64,000 nucleotides of DNA. Source: Candidatus Thiobius zoothamnicola. Lineage in GTDB: Bacteria > Pseudomonadota > Gammaproteobacteria > Chromatiales > Chromatiaceae. Location of the stretch: contig JAPQLC010000003.1 in assembly GCA_030826945.1 (NCBI GenBank), forward strand, positions 204,566 through 268,565. Direction: 5' to 3'. This document shows, piece after piece, positions 48,801 through 59,533 of the stretch. The first letter of the stretch is position 1. The number at the start of each line of letters is the position of its first letter. Position numbers and translations under genes: made by a program. A model generated the notes under the pieces. That model was not told where the DNA came from. It worked only from the letters and a program-made list of their open reading frames with translations, and did not search any database.

Positions 48801-49705
48801 GAGATCGCGGTCGGGTGGTTGTGCGTCTCGACCTTCATCAGGATGTGGATGTCTTCCCGGTGTTCGCCGTACACGCCGTTTTCGGGCGAGGGGAAAAAGC
48901 GCACACCCGCATGTCCGCTCATCACCGCCGCATTATCCCTGTAGGCCGAGAGCACGTTTTCGGGTGATTGTGCGGTGGTGTTGCGGATCATGCCGAACAG
49001 CGATTGGTCTTGCGCCTGGCCGTCAATGATCCAGTCCGCATTGAATATCTTGTGCCGACAGTGCTCCGAATTGGCCTGGGCGAACATCATCAATTCAACA
49101 TCGGTCGGGTTGCGCCCGAGCGCGTTGAAATTGTCCACCAGATAATCGATTTCATCATCCGACAGGGCCAGGCCCAGATCAATATTGGCCTGCACCAAGG
49201 CATCACGTCCGCCACGCAGCACATCCACGCGGGTCATGGGTGCGGGTTCGGCCTGTTGGAACAGGGCCTCGGCCTGGTTGAGATCATTCCAGACCACTTC
49301 GGTCATGCGATCGTGCAATAAATCAGCCACGGCCTGCCATTCGGCCTGACCCAGGTCAACACCATCCAGATAATACGCAATGCCACGCTCCATGCGTTGA
49401 ATGCCGATCAGGCCGCAATTGTGTGCAATGTCGGTCGCCTTGGATGACCAGGGTGAGCGGGTGCCGGGGCGCGGCGTAACCAGAATCAAACGGCCTTGCG
49501 GTTCGTGCGCAGGCAAAGCCGGGCCATAACGCAGCAGTTGGCTCAGCACGTCATGCTGCGCTGCATCCAGTTCATCGTGCAACGCCACGAAATGCTGGTA
49601 TTCGGCGTACAGGGACAGCTTCAGCCCAGTAGATTGCGTGATACGTTGGGTGAGTTTTTGCAGACGGAAGTCGGATAAGGCAGGCGCGCCACGGTGAATC
49701 AGCAT
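45839..49705 (-). CDS. purL: Phosphoribosylformylglycinamidine synthase
   Basis: Fourth step of purine synthesis; large single-chain form. 1288 residues from ATG 49705 (E. coli 1295). Visible: the ATP/FGAR domains with [31 protein letters not shown] and LGGGAASSM; the C-terminal glutaminase with nucleophile cysteine in [14 protein letters not shown] and MPHPERV. GC content is above the neighbouring hsl and pyr genes and like the cus genes. Its last 77 bases recur at 37848-37924. The TGA stop differs from the TAA of that copy. Confidence 0.96.
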   Translation of the reverse strand: MLIHRGAPALSDFRLQKLTQRITQSTGLKLSLYAEYQHFVALHDELDAAQHDVLSQLLRYGPALPAHEPQGRLILVTPRPGTRSPWSSKATDIAHNCGLIGIQRMERGIAYYLDGVDLGQAEWQAVADLLHDRMTEVVWNDLNQAEALFQQAEPAPMTRVDVLRGGRDALVQANIDLGLALSDDEIDYLVDNFNALGRNPTDVELMMFAQANSEHCRHKIFNADWIIDGQAQDQSLFGMIRNTTAQSPENVLSAYRDNAAVMSGHAGVRFFPSPENGVYGEHREDIHILMKVETHNHPTAISPDPGAATGSGGEIRDEGATGTGSKPKAGLCGFAVSDLRLPDYPQPWEQDHGKPERIVSALDIMLEGPIGAAAFNNEFGRPNLLGFFRTYEQSVAGRLRGYHKPIMLAGGLGNIRAEHVQKGEFPTDTPLIVLGGPAMLIGLGGGAASSMASGASSADLDFASVQRANPEMQRRCQEVIDRCWQQGDDNPILFIHDVGAGGLSNALPELVNDGGRGGQFALRKVPNDDTGMSPMQIWCNEAQERYVLAVDATRLDDFEAICQRERCPYAVVGHATEQDHLSLQDEHFDNQPIDMPLPMLLGKPPKMTRDVNHQAAPQEDFDRSGINISDAATRVLRLPTVANKTFLISIGDRSITGMVARDQMVGPWQVPVADVAVTVSDHQGYTGEAMSMGERTPLALLDAPAAGRMAIGEAITNIAAANIERISDIKLSANWMAAAGQPGEDAALFDTVRTVGMELCPALGIAIPVGKDSMSMHTVWQQDGETRAMTAPLSLIISAFAPVTDVRRTLTPQLRTDPGDTDLILIDLGAGRNRLGVSALAQVYEQIGAQGADLLSAQKLKACFDAIQQLNQDELLLAYHDRSDGGLFVTLCEMAFAGRTGLDIDLAGLAQDDLAVLFNEELGAVIQVRHTDTDDVLNALEQAGLGEESQIIGNLRDDQQIVIRHGARAIYNASRTELQQAWSETTLAMQSIRDNPECAQQEYDRIAQDDPGLSASLTFDPDDDIAAPYFETRRPRVAILREQGVNGQIEMAAAFHKAGFEAVDVHMSDILSGRTELSGFQGLAACGGFSYGDVLGAGEGWAKSILFNPRAREQFAAYFEREDTFTLGVCNGCQMLSNLKSLIPGAQHWPHFVRNQSEQFEARFALVEVQDTSSILLDGMAGSRMPIAVAHGEGRTEFADAQALNAVQSAVALRYIENQGAIADAYPANPNGSPQGITGLCNADGRVTIMMPHPERVIRTVQNAWHPDAWNEDGPWMRLFRNARQWVG

Positions 49706-49823
49706 GTGAGTCCCAGAGCAGGTGAAATAAGGTGGATAATACACCTCAGCCATCACTATTGGATTGCTGGAAATTAATGAGAATCTTTCTCCGCCGGAAC
49801 CGACTCTATCAAAATGGGAAACC

Positions 49824-49857
49824 CCAAACCGACGTGCCAAATCAGCACGTCATTTGG
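49824..49857 (-). terminator. Strong hairpin between DUF971 and purL
   Basis: CCAAACCGACGTGC at 49824-49837 pairs with GCACGTCATTTGG at 49845-49857 around loop CAAATCA, with one bulge. On the minus strand this would end the hslVU-DUF971 transcript before purL, so purL should have its own promoter in the 118 bases between 49705 and 49824. Confidence 0.6.
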
Positions 49858-49885
49858 CGTTTTCAGGAGAATCAAAAGATGTTCG

Positions 49886-50251
49886 TTAATTCTCCTTACG
49901 TTGATAACCTTTTTCTTGTAGTTCAACTAAATACTTTTGCCACAGATCATCATAATTTTTACCCAGGTTGTATAAAGTCTCCCAGGAAAAAATACCGGTA
50001 TTGTGCTCATCATCAAAATGCAGCGCGACAGCATAATTGCCGACCGGTTCAATACGGTCAATATTGACATTTTCCTTACCAATCGGCACTTTACGTTGTC
50101 CCGGACCATGTCCCATGACTTCGGCAGAGGGTGAATAGACCCGCAAATATTCCGCCGGTAATTGATAGTTTTCGCCGCCTTCAAAAGAGATTTCGAGGAC
50201 ACGGGATAAACGATGCAGGTTCAATTCCGTTGGATTTGGCGTATTTAACAT
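49886..50251 (-). CDS. DUF971 protein (GBBH-like N-terminal domain)
   Basis: 121 residues, unknown function. Recognised by LHRLSRVLEISFEGGENYQLPAEYLRVYSPSAEVMGHG and the end HFDDEHNTGIFSWETLYNLG. The domain resembles the N-terminal zinc-lined part of gamma-butyrobetaine hydroxylases. Placement after hslVU is a conserved beta/gamma arrangement. 22 bp after hslU. Confidence 0.9.
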   Translation of the reverse strand: MLNTPNPTELNLHRLSRVLEISFEGGENYQLPAEYLRVYSPSAEVMGHGPGQRKVPIGKENVNIDRIEPVGNYAVALHFDDEHNTGIFSWETLYNLGKNYDDLWQKYLVELQEKGYQRKEN

Positions 50252-50273
50252 CTTGATTGCCTCAATGCGTTGG

Positions 50274-51614
50274 TTAGAGGATGTAACGGGTCAAATCCTC
50301 ATCCTCAGATAAAGATTCCAGGTGTTGGTTAACGTAAGCAGCGTCAATGGTGACAGTTTGACCTTCGGCATTAGGCGCAGTGAACGAGATTTCCTCCAAT
50401 AGACGCTCCATCACGGTATGCAAACGGCGCGCGCCGATATTTTCAGTGGTTTCATTAACGCGCCAGGCAATTTCAGCGATACGCTGGATGCCATCATCGC
50501 TGAATGCCAATTTAACGCCTTCCGTACCCACCAAAGCTTCATATTGCTCGGTTAATGAAGCATCCGGTTCAGTCAGAATACGGATAAAATCATCGCTGCC
50601 CAAGGCATTCAATTCAACCCGGATTGGCAAGCGGCCTTGCAGTTCTGGAATCAGATCAGACGGTTTGCTTAAGTGAAAAGCCCCCGACGCAATGAATAGA
50701 ATGTGGTCGGTTCTGACCATGCCATGTTTGGTGGAAACCGTACAACCTTCCACCAACGGCAACAGATCGCGCTGTACGCCTTCACGCGATACATCAGCAC
50801 CATGCGCATCACTGCGGCTGGCAACTTTGTCAATTTCATCAATAAACACGATGCCATGTTGTTCAACCCGCTCCAACGCACGCAGTTTGAGGTCTTCCTC
50901 GTTGATGCGCTTGCCCGCTTCTTCATCACGCAGCAGTTTAATCGCATCTTTAATGCGTAATTTACGCTTTTTGGTGCGCTCGTTATTCAGATTCTGGAAC
51001 AAGCCTTGCAATTGGCTGGTCATTTCCTCCATGCCAGGCGGTGCCATAATTTCCACGCCGATGTTGACACCACTGGTTTCAATCTCAATTTCCTTATCGT
51101 CCAGTTCGCCACAACGCAATTTTTCACGGAATTTTTCCCGGGTTTTACCGGAAGGTTTGTCACCGGGATTCGCATCTTCTTCCCAGTCCTTGGTGCGGGG
51201 CGGTGGCAGCAGAATATCCAAAACGCGTTCTTCAGCCGCATGGCTGGCCGCATCATGCACTTTCTCCCTTTCCACCTCACGAATCATCTTGACGGCACTA
51301 TCCGTCAAATCACGGATAATGGAATCCACCTCACGTCCAACATAACCAACTTCGGTGAACTTGGTGGCTTCCACTTTAATGAATGGTGCCGCTGACAGTT
51401 TCGCCAACCGGCGCGCAATTTCCGTTTTACCCACACCGGTCGGACCAATCATCAGAATATTTTTTGGCGTGATTTCATTACGCAGATCACTGTCGAGTTG
51501 ACCGCGCCGCCAGCGGTTACGTAATGCAATGGCGACAGCGCGCTTGGCTTCTTGCTGACCAATGATGTGTTTGTCCAATTCATGGACGATATTTTCCGGA
51601 GTCATATTAGACAT
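50274..51614 (-). CDS. hslU: HslU ATPase of the HslUV protease
   Basis: Unfolds proteins and feeds them to HslV. 446 residues: Walker [14 protein letters not shown] near residue 60, the inserted I-domain (about 110-240), Walker [12 protein letters not shown] and sensor region [16 protein letters not shown], ending in the DLTRYIL tail that docks into HslV. Follows hslV after 148 bases. Confidence 0.96.
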   Translation of the reverse strand: MSNMTPENIVHELDKHIIGQQEAKRAVAIALRNRWRRGQLDSDLRNEITPKNILMIGPTGVGKTEIARRLAKLSAAPFIKVEATKFTEVGYVGREVDSIIRDLTDSAVKMIREVEREKVHDAASHAAEERVLDILLPPPRTKDWEEDANPGDKPSGKTREKFREKLRCGELDDKEIEIETSGVNIGVEIMAPPGMEEMTSQLQGLFQNLNNERTKKRKLRIKDAIKLLRDEEAGKRINEEDLKLRALERVEQHGIVFIDEIDKVASRSDAHGADVSREGVQRDLLPLVEGCTVSTKHGMVRTDHILFIASGAFHLSKPSDLIPELQGRLPIRVELNALGSDDFIRILTEPDASLTEQYEALVGTEGVKLAFSDDGIQRIAEIAWRVNETTENIGARRLHTVMERLLEEISFTAPNAEGQTVTIDAAYVNQHLESLSEDEDLTRYIL

Positions 51615-51762
51615 AATGAGTCGCTCTGTAACGTTTCGACAGGACTTGCCAATGGATTGAAACGTTGTTTCCTGAAATCAGGGTTCACGGCATGGCTTGC
51701 AAATACGCCGTCAAAACCCCGTCTTTATTTTGATGAGAAATAGAGAAATATTGGATGGCGCA

Positions 51763-52299
51763 TCAAGCCAGCTCTTCAATCACCAGATTATGGTTGGTAT
51801 AGACGCAAATATCCGCCGCGATATGCAGTCCTTTTTCAACGATTTCACGCGCGCTTAATTCGGTATTGTCCAACATGGCGCGCGCGGCGGCCTGCGCATA
51901 GGCACCGCCTGATCCAATCGCCATCAAGCTTTCTTCCGGCTCAACAACATCGCCATTACCAGTCAGAATCAATGAGGTTTTTTTATCGGCGACCAGAAGC
52001 AAGGCTTCAAGACGACGCAGCATCCGATCAGTGCGCCAATCTTTAGCCAATTCAACGGCGGAGCGCGTCAGGTGACCGGCATGTTTCTCCAGTTTACCCT
52101 CAAAGCGCTCAAACAAAGTGAAGGCATCAGCCGTCGCGCCGGCGAAACCAGCCAATACATGCCCTTTATATAAATGGCGCACTTTGCGCGCATTGCCTTT
52201 CATGACCGTATTGCCCATGGAAACCTGTCCATCACCGCCGATTACCACTTTACCAGCGCGCCTTACGGACAGTATTGTGGTTGCATGTATATCCTGCAC
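51763..52299 (-). CDS. hslV: HslV peptidase of the HslUV protease
   Basis: Proteasome-like threonine peptidase. 178 residues; the catalytic N-terminal threonine (TTILSVRR) is preceded by a short propeptide MQDIHA that must be removed, a variant also seen in relatives. [14 protein letters not shown] and [17 protein letters not shown] are conserved. The promoter lies in the 133 bases shared with divergent pyrB; a heat-shock promoter is expected but not recognised by eye. Confidence 0.95.
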   Translation of the reverse strand: MQDIHATTILSVRRAGKVVIGGDGQVSMGNTVMKGNARKVRHLYKGHVLAGFAGATADAFTLFERFEGKLEKHAGHLTRSAVELAKDWRTDRMLRRLEALLLVADKKTSLILTGNGDVVEPEESLMAIGSGGAYAQAAARAMLDNTELSAREIVEKGLHIAADICVYTNHNLVIEELA

Positions 52300-52432
52300 T
52301 CTTGGATACCGTTGTCGTTAAAAGCCTGATATTGTAGCGTGGAACTGATAATTCAAGTGCTCTTCAATATCACTTTAAATGATCAGGCAATAGCTGTTCA
52401 GTTTGATTGAGAGCGGCCCCTAACTTAATGCC

Positions 52433-53392
52433 ATGAAATCCAATATCCAGTTGCATCCGAATGGTCGGTTACGTCACTTGTTGACCATAGAAGGCCTGAG
52501 CCGTGACATCCTGATTCAAATTCTGGATGTCGCCAAACAATATGCCGTACTACCCGGTGAACCGGTCAAGCGCAGCCGTTTGTTGCAGGGACGCACCATC
52601 ACCAATTTATTTTTCGAGAACAGTACGCGCACCCGTAATACGTTTGAATTGGCAGCCAGGCGTTTATCCGCCGATGTGCTCAATTTTGATGAAAGCACTT
52701 CGGCCACCGCCAAAGGCGAAACCCTATTAGATACTTTGCATAATATTGAAGCGATGCACAGTGATATGTTTGTGGTGCGGCATAATGAATCCGGCGCAGC
52801 GCATTTCATCGCGGAACATGTCGCGGAACATGTCAGTGTCATCAATGCCGGGGATGGACGCCATGCGCATCCCACTCAGGCCTTATTGGATATGTTCACT
52901 ATCCGCCAATATAAAAAGGACTTTACGCCACTCAAAGTCGCTATTGTCGGCGACATTTTGTATTCGCGCGTGGCGCGTTCACAAATCCTGGCATTGAACA
53001 CGCTGGGCGTGACCGAAGTGCGCATTATTGGCCCCCGCACCCTTATTCCAACAGAAGCTCAAGTGCTGGGCGTCCATGTCTATACGGATTTACGCGAAGG
53101 CTTGCAGGATATTGACGTGGTGATTATGTTGCGCCTGCAAAAAGAGCGCATGATGAAAGATGTGTTATTTCCCAGTGAAAGCGAATATTTCCGCCAATAC
53201 GGATTAACGGCTGAAACTCTGGAATGGGCCAAACCGGATGTTTTGATCATGCACCCAGGGCCAATGAATCGCGGTGTGGAAATGACTTCTGAAGTGGCTG
53301 ATGGGCCACATTCCGTGATTCTGGAGCAAGTCAGCTACGGCCTTGCCGTGCGCATGGCTATCATGTCAATGTGTTTGGGAGAAATGCCTTGA
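52433..53392 (+). CDS. pyrB: Aspartate carbamoyltransferase catalytic chain
   Basis: Joins carbamoyl phosphate and aspartate, the first committed pyrimidine step. 319 residues with the phosphate loop [25 protein letters not shown] and [12 protein letters not shown]. Overlaps the following dihydroorotase-like gene by 4 bases. As in Pseudomonas, no pyrI regulatory gene follows; the partner is the inactive PyrC homologue. Confidence 0.95.
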   Translation: MKSNIQLHPNGRLRHLLTIEGLSRDILIQILDVAKQYAVLPGEPVKRSRLLQGRTITNLFFENSTRTRNTFELAARRLSADVLNFDESTSATAKGETLLDTLHNIEAMHSDMFVVRHNESGAAHFIAEHVAEHVSVINAGDGRHAHPTQALLDMFTIRQYKKDFTPLKVAIVGDILYSRVARSQILALNTLGVTEVRIIGPRTLIPTEAQVLGVHVYTDLREGLQDIDVVIMLRLQKERMMKDVLFPSESEYFRQYGLTAETLEWAKPDVLIMHPGPMNRGVEMTSEVADGPHSVILEQVSYGLAVRMAIMSMCLGEMP

Positions 53393-54675
53393 ACTTAAGT
53401 ATCCTGAATGGTCGCGTGATTGATCCGGCACACGCCATTGATGCGATGCTGGATATCTATATTGATGGCGAAAATATCATCGGCATTGGTGCAGAACCGC
53501 CAGGTTTCAAAGCAAAACATACCATTGACGCCTGCGGCAAAATTGTGTGTCCTGGTTTGGTGGATATCGCCGCCAATTTGCGGGAACCCGGCTACAGTGC
53601 TAAAGGAACGCTTGAAACCGAAACGGCAGCGGCAGCCAAAGGGGGAATCACCACCCTGGTTTGCACCCCTTGCACGCATCCGGTGATTGATACGCCAGCC
53701 GTCATTGAGCTGATTCAACGCAAAGCCCGCAAGTTGGCACAAGCCCGTGTTCTGACCACCGCCGCCTTGACGCGCAATTTAGACGGTGAACGTTTATCCG
53801 ATATGGTGGCGTTAAGGCAGGCCGGGGCGGTTGCTTTTACCAATGCGCATCATCCACTGGCAAACACCTTGGTTGAACGCCGCACCTTGGAATATGCAGC
53901 AACTTTCGATTATCTCGTGCTTTTACATCCGGAAGACCGGCATTTACGCGCCGATGGATGCATACATGAAGGCGCGATCGCCACCCGACTGGGCCTCCCT
54001 GGTATTCCTGAAGCGGCGGAAAGCGTCGCGGTAGCCCGCGATCTGGCGTTAGCAGAACATACTGGCGCACGCATCCATTTCCGGAGCCTGTCAACAGCCC
54101 GCTCAATCCGCATGCTACACGAAGCTCACGCCAATCAATTGCCGGTCAGCGCCGATGTAGCGGCACATCAGCTCCACCTGACAGAGCAAGACATTGAGGG
54201 TTTTGATACCCACTGCCATGTCTGGCCGCCGCTGCGCACTTTATATGACCGGAATATGCTGCGCCAAGCCGTCCGGGATGGCTTGGTCAAGGTGATTTGT
54301 TCAGACCACCAACCCCATGATGCTGACGCGAAGAATGCCCCCCTGCCCTCCGCCGCGCCAGGGATCTCCGGTTTGGAGACATTGCTGGCCTTAGTGCTAC
54401 GGCTCGTGGATGAAAAGGTGCTTGATCTACAGGAGGCGATTGCCCGGGTGACCTGCAACCCGGCAGATCTATTAGACTTGCCCTACGGACGCCTAAAAGT
54501 CGGTCAGGCAGCCGATATCTGCATCTTTGACCCCAATGCTTATTGGAAGCTGGATACCCAAAACATGCTCAGCAAAGGTAAAAACACACCTTTCGCCAAA
54601 CCAGTCTGGGAGTTTCGCGGACAAGTCACCCACACCTTATTCAATGGCGAGATTGTCTATAAGCAATCATCCTGA
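53389..54675 (+). CDS. pyrX: Dihydroorotase-like protein without metal ligands (PyrX/PyrC')
   Basis: Non-catalytic partner that holds the PyrB trimers together in Pseudomonas-type enzymes. 428 residues. The metal-binding HxH of dihydroorotase, normally in DxHVHLREPG, is replaced by [10 protein letters not shown] near residue 61, so no activity is expected; [14 protein letters not shown] and [10 protein letters not shown] remain. The TTG start at 53389 follows GGGAGA and overlaps the pyrB stop, making coupling likely. A longer GTG start was rejected. Confidence 0.88.
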   Translation: MNLSILNGRVIDPAHAIDAMLDIYIDGENIIGIGAEPPGFKAKHTIDACGKIVCPGLVDIAANLREPGYSAKGTLETETAAAAKGGITTLVCTPCTHPVIDTPAVIELIQRKARKLAQARVLTTAALTRNLDGERLSDMVALRQAGAVAFTNAHHPLANTLVERRTLEYAATFDYLVLLHPEDRHLRADGCIHEGAIATRLGLPGIPEAAESVAVARDLALAEHTGARIHFRSLSTARSIRMLHEAHANQLPVSADVAAHQLHLTEQDIEGFDTHCHVWPPLRTLYDRNMLRQAVRDGLVKVICSDHQPHDADAKNAPLPSAAPGISGLETLLALVLRLVDEKVLDLQEAIARVTCNPADLLDLPYGRLKVGQAADICIFDPNAYWKLDTQNMLSKGKNTPFAKPVWEFRGQVTHTLFNGEIVYKQSS

Positions 54676-54699
54676 TGAGAGATTCCACCAACTTTGCCG

Positions 54700-54715
54700 C
54701 CGCCGCAAGCGGCGG
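54700..54715. terminator. Small GC hairpin between convergent genes
   Basis: CCGCCG-CAAG-CGGCGG, a perfect 6 bp stem 25 bases after the pyrX stop. No U-run, so termination is only possible. Confidence 0.35.
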
Positions 54716-54762
54716 GGCATCAAAACCTCATCAACTCATTGATCCCGTTATCAAGCCGTAAT

Positions 54763-55410
54763 TTATGACTTGATCAAATTCCGCTTCTCAGCCTCAATAA
54801 TCGCCTGAGTCCGGTTGGAAACGCCAAGAAAATTAAATATTTGGGTGAAATGATTTTTTATCGTGCCTTCTGAAAGAAAAATCGTTTGGCTGATTTCCCG
54901 GTTTGACATGCCCTGAGACAAATACTGCAGAATTTGCAACTGGCGCTTATTCAGCTTCTTTTTACGGCTGGCAATTTCCGCGACGTTATCACCATAGGCT
55001 TGATGCGCATCATCACGATTTAGCACGGACTTGATATTTTGGATAATGCTCGTACTGGAAGTATCTTTGGGCAAAAAACATTTAACCCCCAGCGACGCCG
55101 CATACTGAATCATCTCAGGATCGTTAACGCTCGAAATCACGACAATCGCCGCCTGTTCGGCCGCCGCGCAGATTTTCTGCAATAGCTCCATGCCAGACAT
55201 ATCCGGCATATCAACATCCAAACAAATCAAATCGTAGGCGTTTTCCGCCTGAATACTATGCAACGCCGTCTGAGCATCTGCCGCCTGAGCGACCTCCGCC
55301 TGCGGGTCAATTTTCTGTATCAAGGCCTTCAGACCGGCACTCACCAACGCATGGTTATCGATAACCAAGGCATGGATGTTCGACGCGGTCGTGACTTTAA
55401 GTGGTTTCAT
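54763..55410 (-). CDS. Orphan NarL/LuxR-type response regulator
   Basis: 215 residues: receiver domain with the phospho-accepting Asp in LICLDVDMPDMSGMELL near residue 62 and a conserved Lys in VKCFLPKDTSS; then a LuxR DNA-binding domain LNKRQLQILQYLSQGMSNREISQTIFLSEGTIKNH in short blocks. No sensor kinase is next to it, so its signal and targets are unknown. Confidence 0.9.
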   Translation of the reverse strand: MKPLKVTTASNIHALVIDNHALVSAGLKALIQKIDPQAEVAQAADAQTALHSIQAENAYDLICLDVDMPDMSGMELLQKICAAAEQAAIVVISSVNDPEMIQYAASLGVKCFLPKDTSSTSIIQNIKSVLNRDDAHQAYGDNVAEIASRKKKLNKRQLQILQYLSQGMSNREISQTIFLSEGTIKNHFTQIFNFLGVSNRTQAIIEAEKRNLIKS

Positions 55411-55894
55411 TATTGCTATGCCAAATCAATCACTCACTAGAGACAACTCAAGCTGAATCTATCATGGAGAATAATCATGGTCAACGATGGGTGTAATCAA
55501 GATTACAATTTATAGCGGCTGAGTGACGGCAATATAACAGATACCAACCACACTCACCCCCCGGTTGCTATTGGAAGACAAACCAATGTAAGAACGCCTC
55601 CCAGCATATCAATCCTGATGATTTAAATCGACCTGTAAGCGTTTAAAATCCTGCAAATTCATGCTTTGCGCCTGCCGACAGATTCATGGGTTGAATCGGC
55701 ATCTCGCTCCCTCTTCATACGACTTTCACGCAATTCACGTATCGTAAAAAGATTTACGCCACAGTCAAGCGTAACTACGCACTTTATGCAGCGAATAGCG
55801 AAAGTATTCAGATCGTTTTTTCGATTCATCTACCAAAGTTAAGGCATACTTACCAGATTACCCGCTTCATCAATTTCAGACACCAGGAGTCATC
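55411..55894. other. Gene-free divergent region
   Basis: 484 bases between divergent genes at 55410 and 55895. No gene-like frame. CAGGAG about 7 bases before 55895 is a ribosome site. No operator recognised. Confidence 0.5.
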
Positions 55895-56809
55895 ATGGAT
55901 TTTGTCATTATCGGCATTTTGATATTTGCGGTCATCATGATCGCCATGGGCGTGAGAAGCGTGCCGCAAGGCAACGAATACACCGTTGAACGCTTTGGCC
56001 GCTATACCAGAACATTAAGACCCGGTTTGAATCTGATCATCCCGGTTATTGATCAAATCGGACAAAAGCAGAATATGATGGAACAGGTGCTGGATGTCGA
56101 TTCACAAGAAGTCATCACCCGTGATAACGCTATGGTCAAGGTGGATGGCGTCGTCTTCTTTCAAGTACTAGACGCCGCCAAAGCATCCTATGAAGTGAAT
56201 GATCTGTACCGGGCGATCTTGAACCTGGTGATGACCAATATTCGTACCGTCATGGGTTCCATGGATTTGGATGAACTCCTGTCACAACGCGACCACATTA
56301 ACGCCAGGTTATTGAATGTCGTGGATGACGCCACCACGCCCTGGGGCATCAAAGTGACCCGGATTGAAATCAAAGATATTGCACCGCCACGGGATCTGGT
56401 TGACGCCATGGCGCGTCAGATGAAAGCGGAACGGGATAAACGCGCCGCCGTTCTGGAGGCAGAAGGTCTGCGCCAGGCGGAAATCCTCAAAGCCGAAGGT
56501 GAAAAACAATCCACCATTTTGGAAGCGGAAGGCCAGAAAGAAGCCGCATTCCGCGAAGCTGAAGCGCGTGAACGTCTGGCTCAGGCAGAAGCCAAGGCAA
56601 CCCAAATGGTCTCGCAAGCGATCGCTGAAGGCGATGTCAACGCCATTAATTATTTTGTCGCGCAAAAATACACCGAAGCCTTGCAGCAAATCGCCTCCGC
56701 TGAAAATCAAAAAGTCATCATGATGCCGCTGGAAGCCTCCAGTCTGATCGGCTCCCTGGCCGGTATTGGCGAATTGGCGAAGGAAAGTTTCAGTAAGAGC
56801 AAAGCCTGA
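55895..56809 (+). CDS. SPFH/band 7 membrane protein (QmcA/stomatin type)
   Basis: 304 residues: one N-terminal membrane helix (FVIIGILIFAVIMIAMGV), the band 7 core (RSVPQGNEYTVERFGRYTRTLRPGLNLIIPVID and KVDGVVFFQVLD), and a long coiled coil of repeated AEGxKQ-type units (about 190-255). Paired with an NfeD protein, the common bacterial arrangement, which forms membrane microdomains. The ATG follows CAGGAG. Ends by sharing one base with nfeD. Confidence 0.92.
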   Translation: MDFVIIGILIFAVIMIAMGVRSVPQGNEYTVERFGRYTRTLRPGLNLIIPVIDQIGQKQNMMEQVLDVDSQEVITRDNAMVKVDGVVFFQVLDAAKASYEVNDLYRAILNLVMTNIRTVMGSMDLDELLSQRDHINARLLNVVDDATTPWGIKVTRIEIKDIAPPRDLVDAMARQMKAERDKRAAVLEAEGLRQAEILKAEGEKQSTILEAEGQKEAAFREAEARERLAQAEAKATQMVSQAIAEGDVNAINYFVAQKYTEALQQIASAENQKVIMMPLEASSLIGSLAGIGELAKESFSKSKA

Positions 56810-57255
56810 TGGAATTACTGCAAAAACTGCTCTATTGGCATTGGCTGGTATTAGCTATCACGCTCATGACCTTGGAAATCTTTTCTCCTGGCATTTTCAT
56901 GCTCTGGTTGGGACTGGCTGCTGGCATCACCGGACTGTTCGTCTGGCTGATGCCGGAAATGAACTGGCAAATACAGTTTTTAGTCTTTGTGGTTTTCAGC
57001 CTGATCAGCATTCTAGCGGTGCGCCAATGGATGAAAAAACGCTCCGTGAATACCGACCAGCCTTACCTGAACCGTCGCGGTGAACAATATATTGGCCGGA
57101 TATTTACGCTAGAGGAAGCGATGATCAACGGTCAAGGCAAGATCCGCGTGGATGACACCACCTGGAAAATCCGCGGTGATGACGACTGCCCAAACGGTGC
57201 CAAAGTCAAGGTGACAGGCGTGGATGGTGTTATTCTGCTGGTGCAAAACGCTTAA
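56809..57255 (+). CDS. NfeD-family protein (short form)
   Basis: 148 residues, partner of the SPFH protein. Two or three N-terminal membrane helices (LVLAITLMTLEIFSPGIFMLWLGLAAG and FLVFVVFSLISILAV), then an OB-fold with YIGRIFTLEEAMINGQGKIRVDD and VDGVILLVQNA. It lacks the protease domain of long NfeD. Start overlaps the previous gene's stop (TGATG). Confidence 0.92.
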   Translation: MELLQKLLYWHWLVLAITLMTLEIFSPGIFMLWLGLAAGITGLFVWLMPEMNWQIQFLVFVVFSLISILAVRQWMKKRSVNTDQPYLNRRGEQYIGRIFTLEEAMINGQGKIRVDDTTWKIRGDDDCPNGAKVKVTGVDGVILLVQNA

Positions 57256-57358
57256 CCCAACCAACAGATGCGAACACAAGCGGTTTTGTGCCCACCGCTT
57301 GTGGCGGCAAGTCAAAATTTAAACCCTCAACAAACATCCACTATTCACTCATATTGGC

Positions 57359-58285
57359 TCATTGAACCGCTTCAAGCTGCATATAAACTTGATGAATATT
57401 GCGTTTGTGCCAACGATCAAAAAATTGCAGATGTTTAAATTGCGGGGCATCACTGAGTTGTTCAATCGTTTCGCCCAACTCCCGCCAATCCGCCAAAGCT
57501 TCTTTGACATTGCGGCGCAACCAAGCAAGGTAATGACCTGTGTCGCGCGTTGATTTGGCGAAATCACCCGCATACCCATGCCCGGGAATCACATACGTTG
57601 GCTTCAGTTTGGCGATTTCGACAAAGGACTCTCGCCATTGAGCAAAAGGCGTTGTGGCATGAATCCCCAGCATACGGTCATGAAAAACAAAATCGCCCGT
57701 AAAAACCGTCTTTAATGCAGGCATCCACAATACAGCATCCCCTTCAAAATGGCCGCCGCCCGGCCATAACAAGGTAAAAGCCACGCCACCAATGGTGAAA
57801 TCATCATGATCTCGATCAATCACTCGATTGGCATAGATTGGAGATACGGTTTTTGCCGCTTCGCCAATTTGCGCGACAAGCCGACTAAGCTGGGCCTCGA
57901 CATGTTTTTTCTGGCTATCGACCGTTTTTTGTAATGCCGTGATAGGAACCCCTTTGGCGGCGAAATAGCTGTTGCCCAACCAATGATGATCTTGAGCGCC
58001 GATGTTAATGACATGCTGAATCGGCTGGTCAGTCACGCTGGCAACAGCTTTCTCAATCAACGCAGCGCCTGCGGGCGTCGCGCCGGAACTGACCAACACA
58101 ACACCCTCGGCAGTGACAACGAAACCCAAGGTGTTATTCAACGCCTGATTTTCCGCCGTGCGGGGACCAATATGGCCAACAATAGCGTAAGTGTCATCAA
58201 CGACTTGCTCAACGATAAGCTCAAACGCCTGCACACTGAATGTGGCGAAAACAAATAAAATGCCGACGAAAAAATGGTTCATCAT
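57359..58285 (-). CDS. Exported metallo-beta-lactamase-fold protein with altered metal motif
   Basis: 308 residues: a signal peptide (residues 1-20, FVFATFSVQA), then an MBL fold as in SoxH/quinoprotein-relay hydrolases. The HxHxDH motif that binds zinc is replaced by GAQDHH (residues 96-101), so the first two histidines are missing. The later ligands look intact: GHFEGD, FTGDFVFHDR and IPGHGYAGD. Metal content and activity are uncertain. Divergent from nothing; a single gene. Confidence 0.85.
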   Translation of the reverse strand: MMNHFFVGILFVFATFSVQAFELIVEQVVDDTYAIVGHIGPRTAENQALNNTLGFVVTAEGVVLVSSGATPAGAALIEKAVASVTDQPIQHVINIGAQDHHWLGNSYFAAKGVPITALQKTVDSQKKHVEAQLSRLVAQIGEAAKTVSPIYANRVIDRDHDDFTIGGVAFTLLWPGGGHFEGDAVLWMPALKTVFTGDFVFHDRMLGIHATTPFAQWRESFVEIAKLKPTYVIPGHGYAGDFAKSTRDTGHYLAWLRRNVKEALADWRELGETIEQLSDAPQFKHLQFFDRWHKRNIHQVYMQLEAVQ

Positions 58286-58589
58286 TACAGACTCTGAGAA
58301 AAGCTGGTGAATCAGTAACTGTGCAGATTACCCTTGTCAGACTCGAATTCAAGAAGAATGCGCCGTTGCAAGTATGCGGCGATATCTGATGTGCTAACCA
58401 TGGTATTTCCTGTAGACGAAGTGGTGATACTCAACGCTATGCTGGTTGGCAGCAATCGTATCAGTAATTTTGTTGAATCTATGGCTACCAAGCAACTTAC
58501 AATGCTTTTACTGAATAGTTACGTTTTGCACTTACAATTTGAATTCACCCAAATCATATATGATCTGTGTTATTCTTTAGCGAAATACA
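58286..58589. other. Gene-free stretch
   Basis: About 300 bases between two minus-strand genes. No gene-like frame or clear terminator. Confidence 0.45.
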
Positions 58590-59522
58590 TCAAGGGTTGA
58601 CTTGTACTTCGATAGGCCCTTTGATTTCTTTTCCTCCATCTAAATATACTACGTATTTACCCTCCCCCCAATTTTCATTATCGGTCGGAATATCAATTAT
58701 CACGCCTTCTTTCTCTGTTGAAAGGTCAATCTCAAAAGGAACAATAATTGGGTCCTCGTCAACTTTCAATGCAATAACATTTATTCTCCATATAGAAATA
58801 TTGCTTTTTCCTGTTTCAATATTGATCTTTATTGAAAGTTCTTTGGAATCATTTTTAGAGAAAGTGAATTTAGGGAAAAAGATATTTTTCTGCTTGGGGC
58901 ATTCTTTATCTTTAGAGTACGTAAAGCTAGCGGAATTCGATTTTAAGTCAAAATACAGTCCAGTTATTGCGTAGTTTCCGTTAGAGAGAGAGACTGAAAA
59001 TTGTTCGTTTAAATCGATTTTGCTTATATCCGGGTACCAGATACCAGAATTCAGAGCATCAGGTTTGTCTCCTGATTCTGATCTAGGTTTTATTTGTCTT
59101 CGGCGTGGACTGTAAAACGGTGTATTATACCAGGCCTCACCTGACTCCAAATTCCTTAGTATTAGGAAAATATTAGGTATAGGATCCACCTTCCAAGCGC
59201 GAATACCACTGTATAGAAGACCCATCAAAAGCATTGGTTGATTTTCAGTTATATATTCAGGACAAGCTAACCACGCACCGTTAGAAGTAGGTATACCATC
59301 CTCAGTTTCTACAACATCCATCATTTCCAATTCTAAATCAGATATGTCTCTGTCTGTCATGGATTTATATCGTTCTTCGTTTTGAGATAAAAACGAAATT
59401 ACCGGGTTGCTAGTAGAGTCCATATTGTTACCCCTTATAGTATTTGACTGAGCACCAACACAGTCGAATGAAAATAAAATTAGTATCGTTAGAAGAGTAT
59501 CTTTTGTTTTTCGGAAAATCAT
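58590..59522 (-). CDS. Unknown exported protein downstream of the metalloprotease
   Basis: 310 residues from ATG 59522. The start KTKDTLLTILILFSFDCVGAQS looks like a secretion signal. The remainder is mostly beta-strand pattern, with a charged SGDKPDALNSGIWYPD stretch and a conserved-looking ending KYVVYLDGGKEIKGPIEVQV; no family recognised. It lies 11 bp after the metalloprotease gene on the same strand. A periplasmic immunity protein is one possibility, an accessory secreted protein another. AT-rich. Confidence 0.65.
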   Translation of the reverse strand: MIFRKTKDTLLTILILFSFDCVGAQSNTIRGNNMDSTSNPVISFLSQNEERYKSMTDRDISDLELEMMDVVETEDGIPTSNGAWLACPEYITENQPMLLMGLLYSGIRAWKVDPIPNIFLILRNLESGEAWYNTPFYSPRRRQIKPRSESGDKPDALNSGIWYPDISKIDLNEQFSVSLSNGNYAITGLYFDLKSNSASFTYSKDKECPKQKNIFFPKFTFSKNDSKELSIKINIETGKSNISIWRINVIALKVDEDPIIVPFEIDLSTEKEGVIIDIPTDNENWGEGKYVVYLDGGKEIKGPIEVQVNP

Positions 59523-59533
59523 ACAAGCACACC

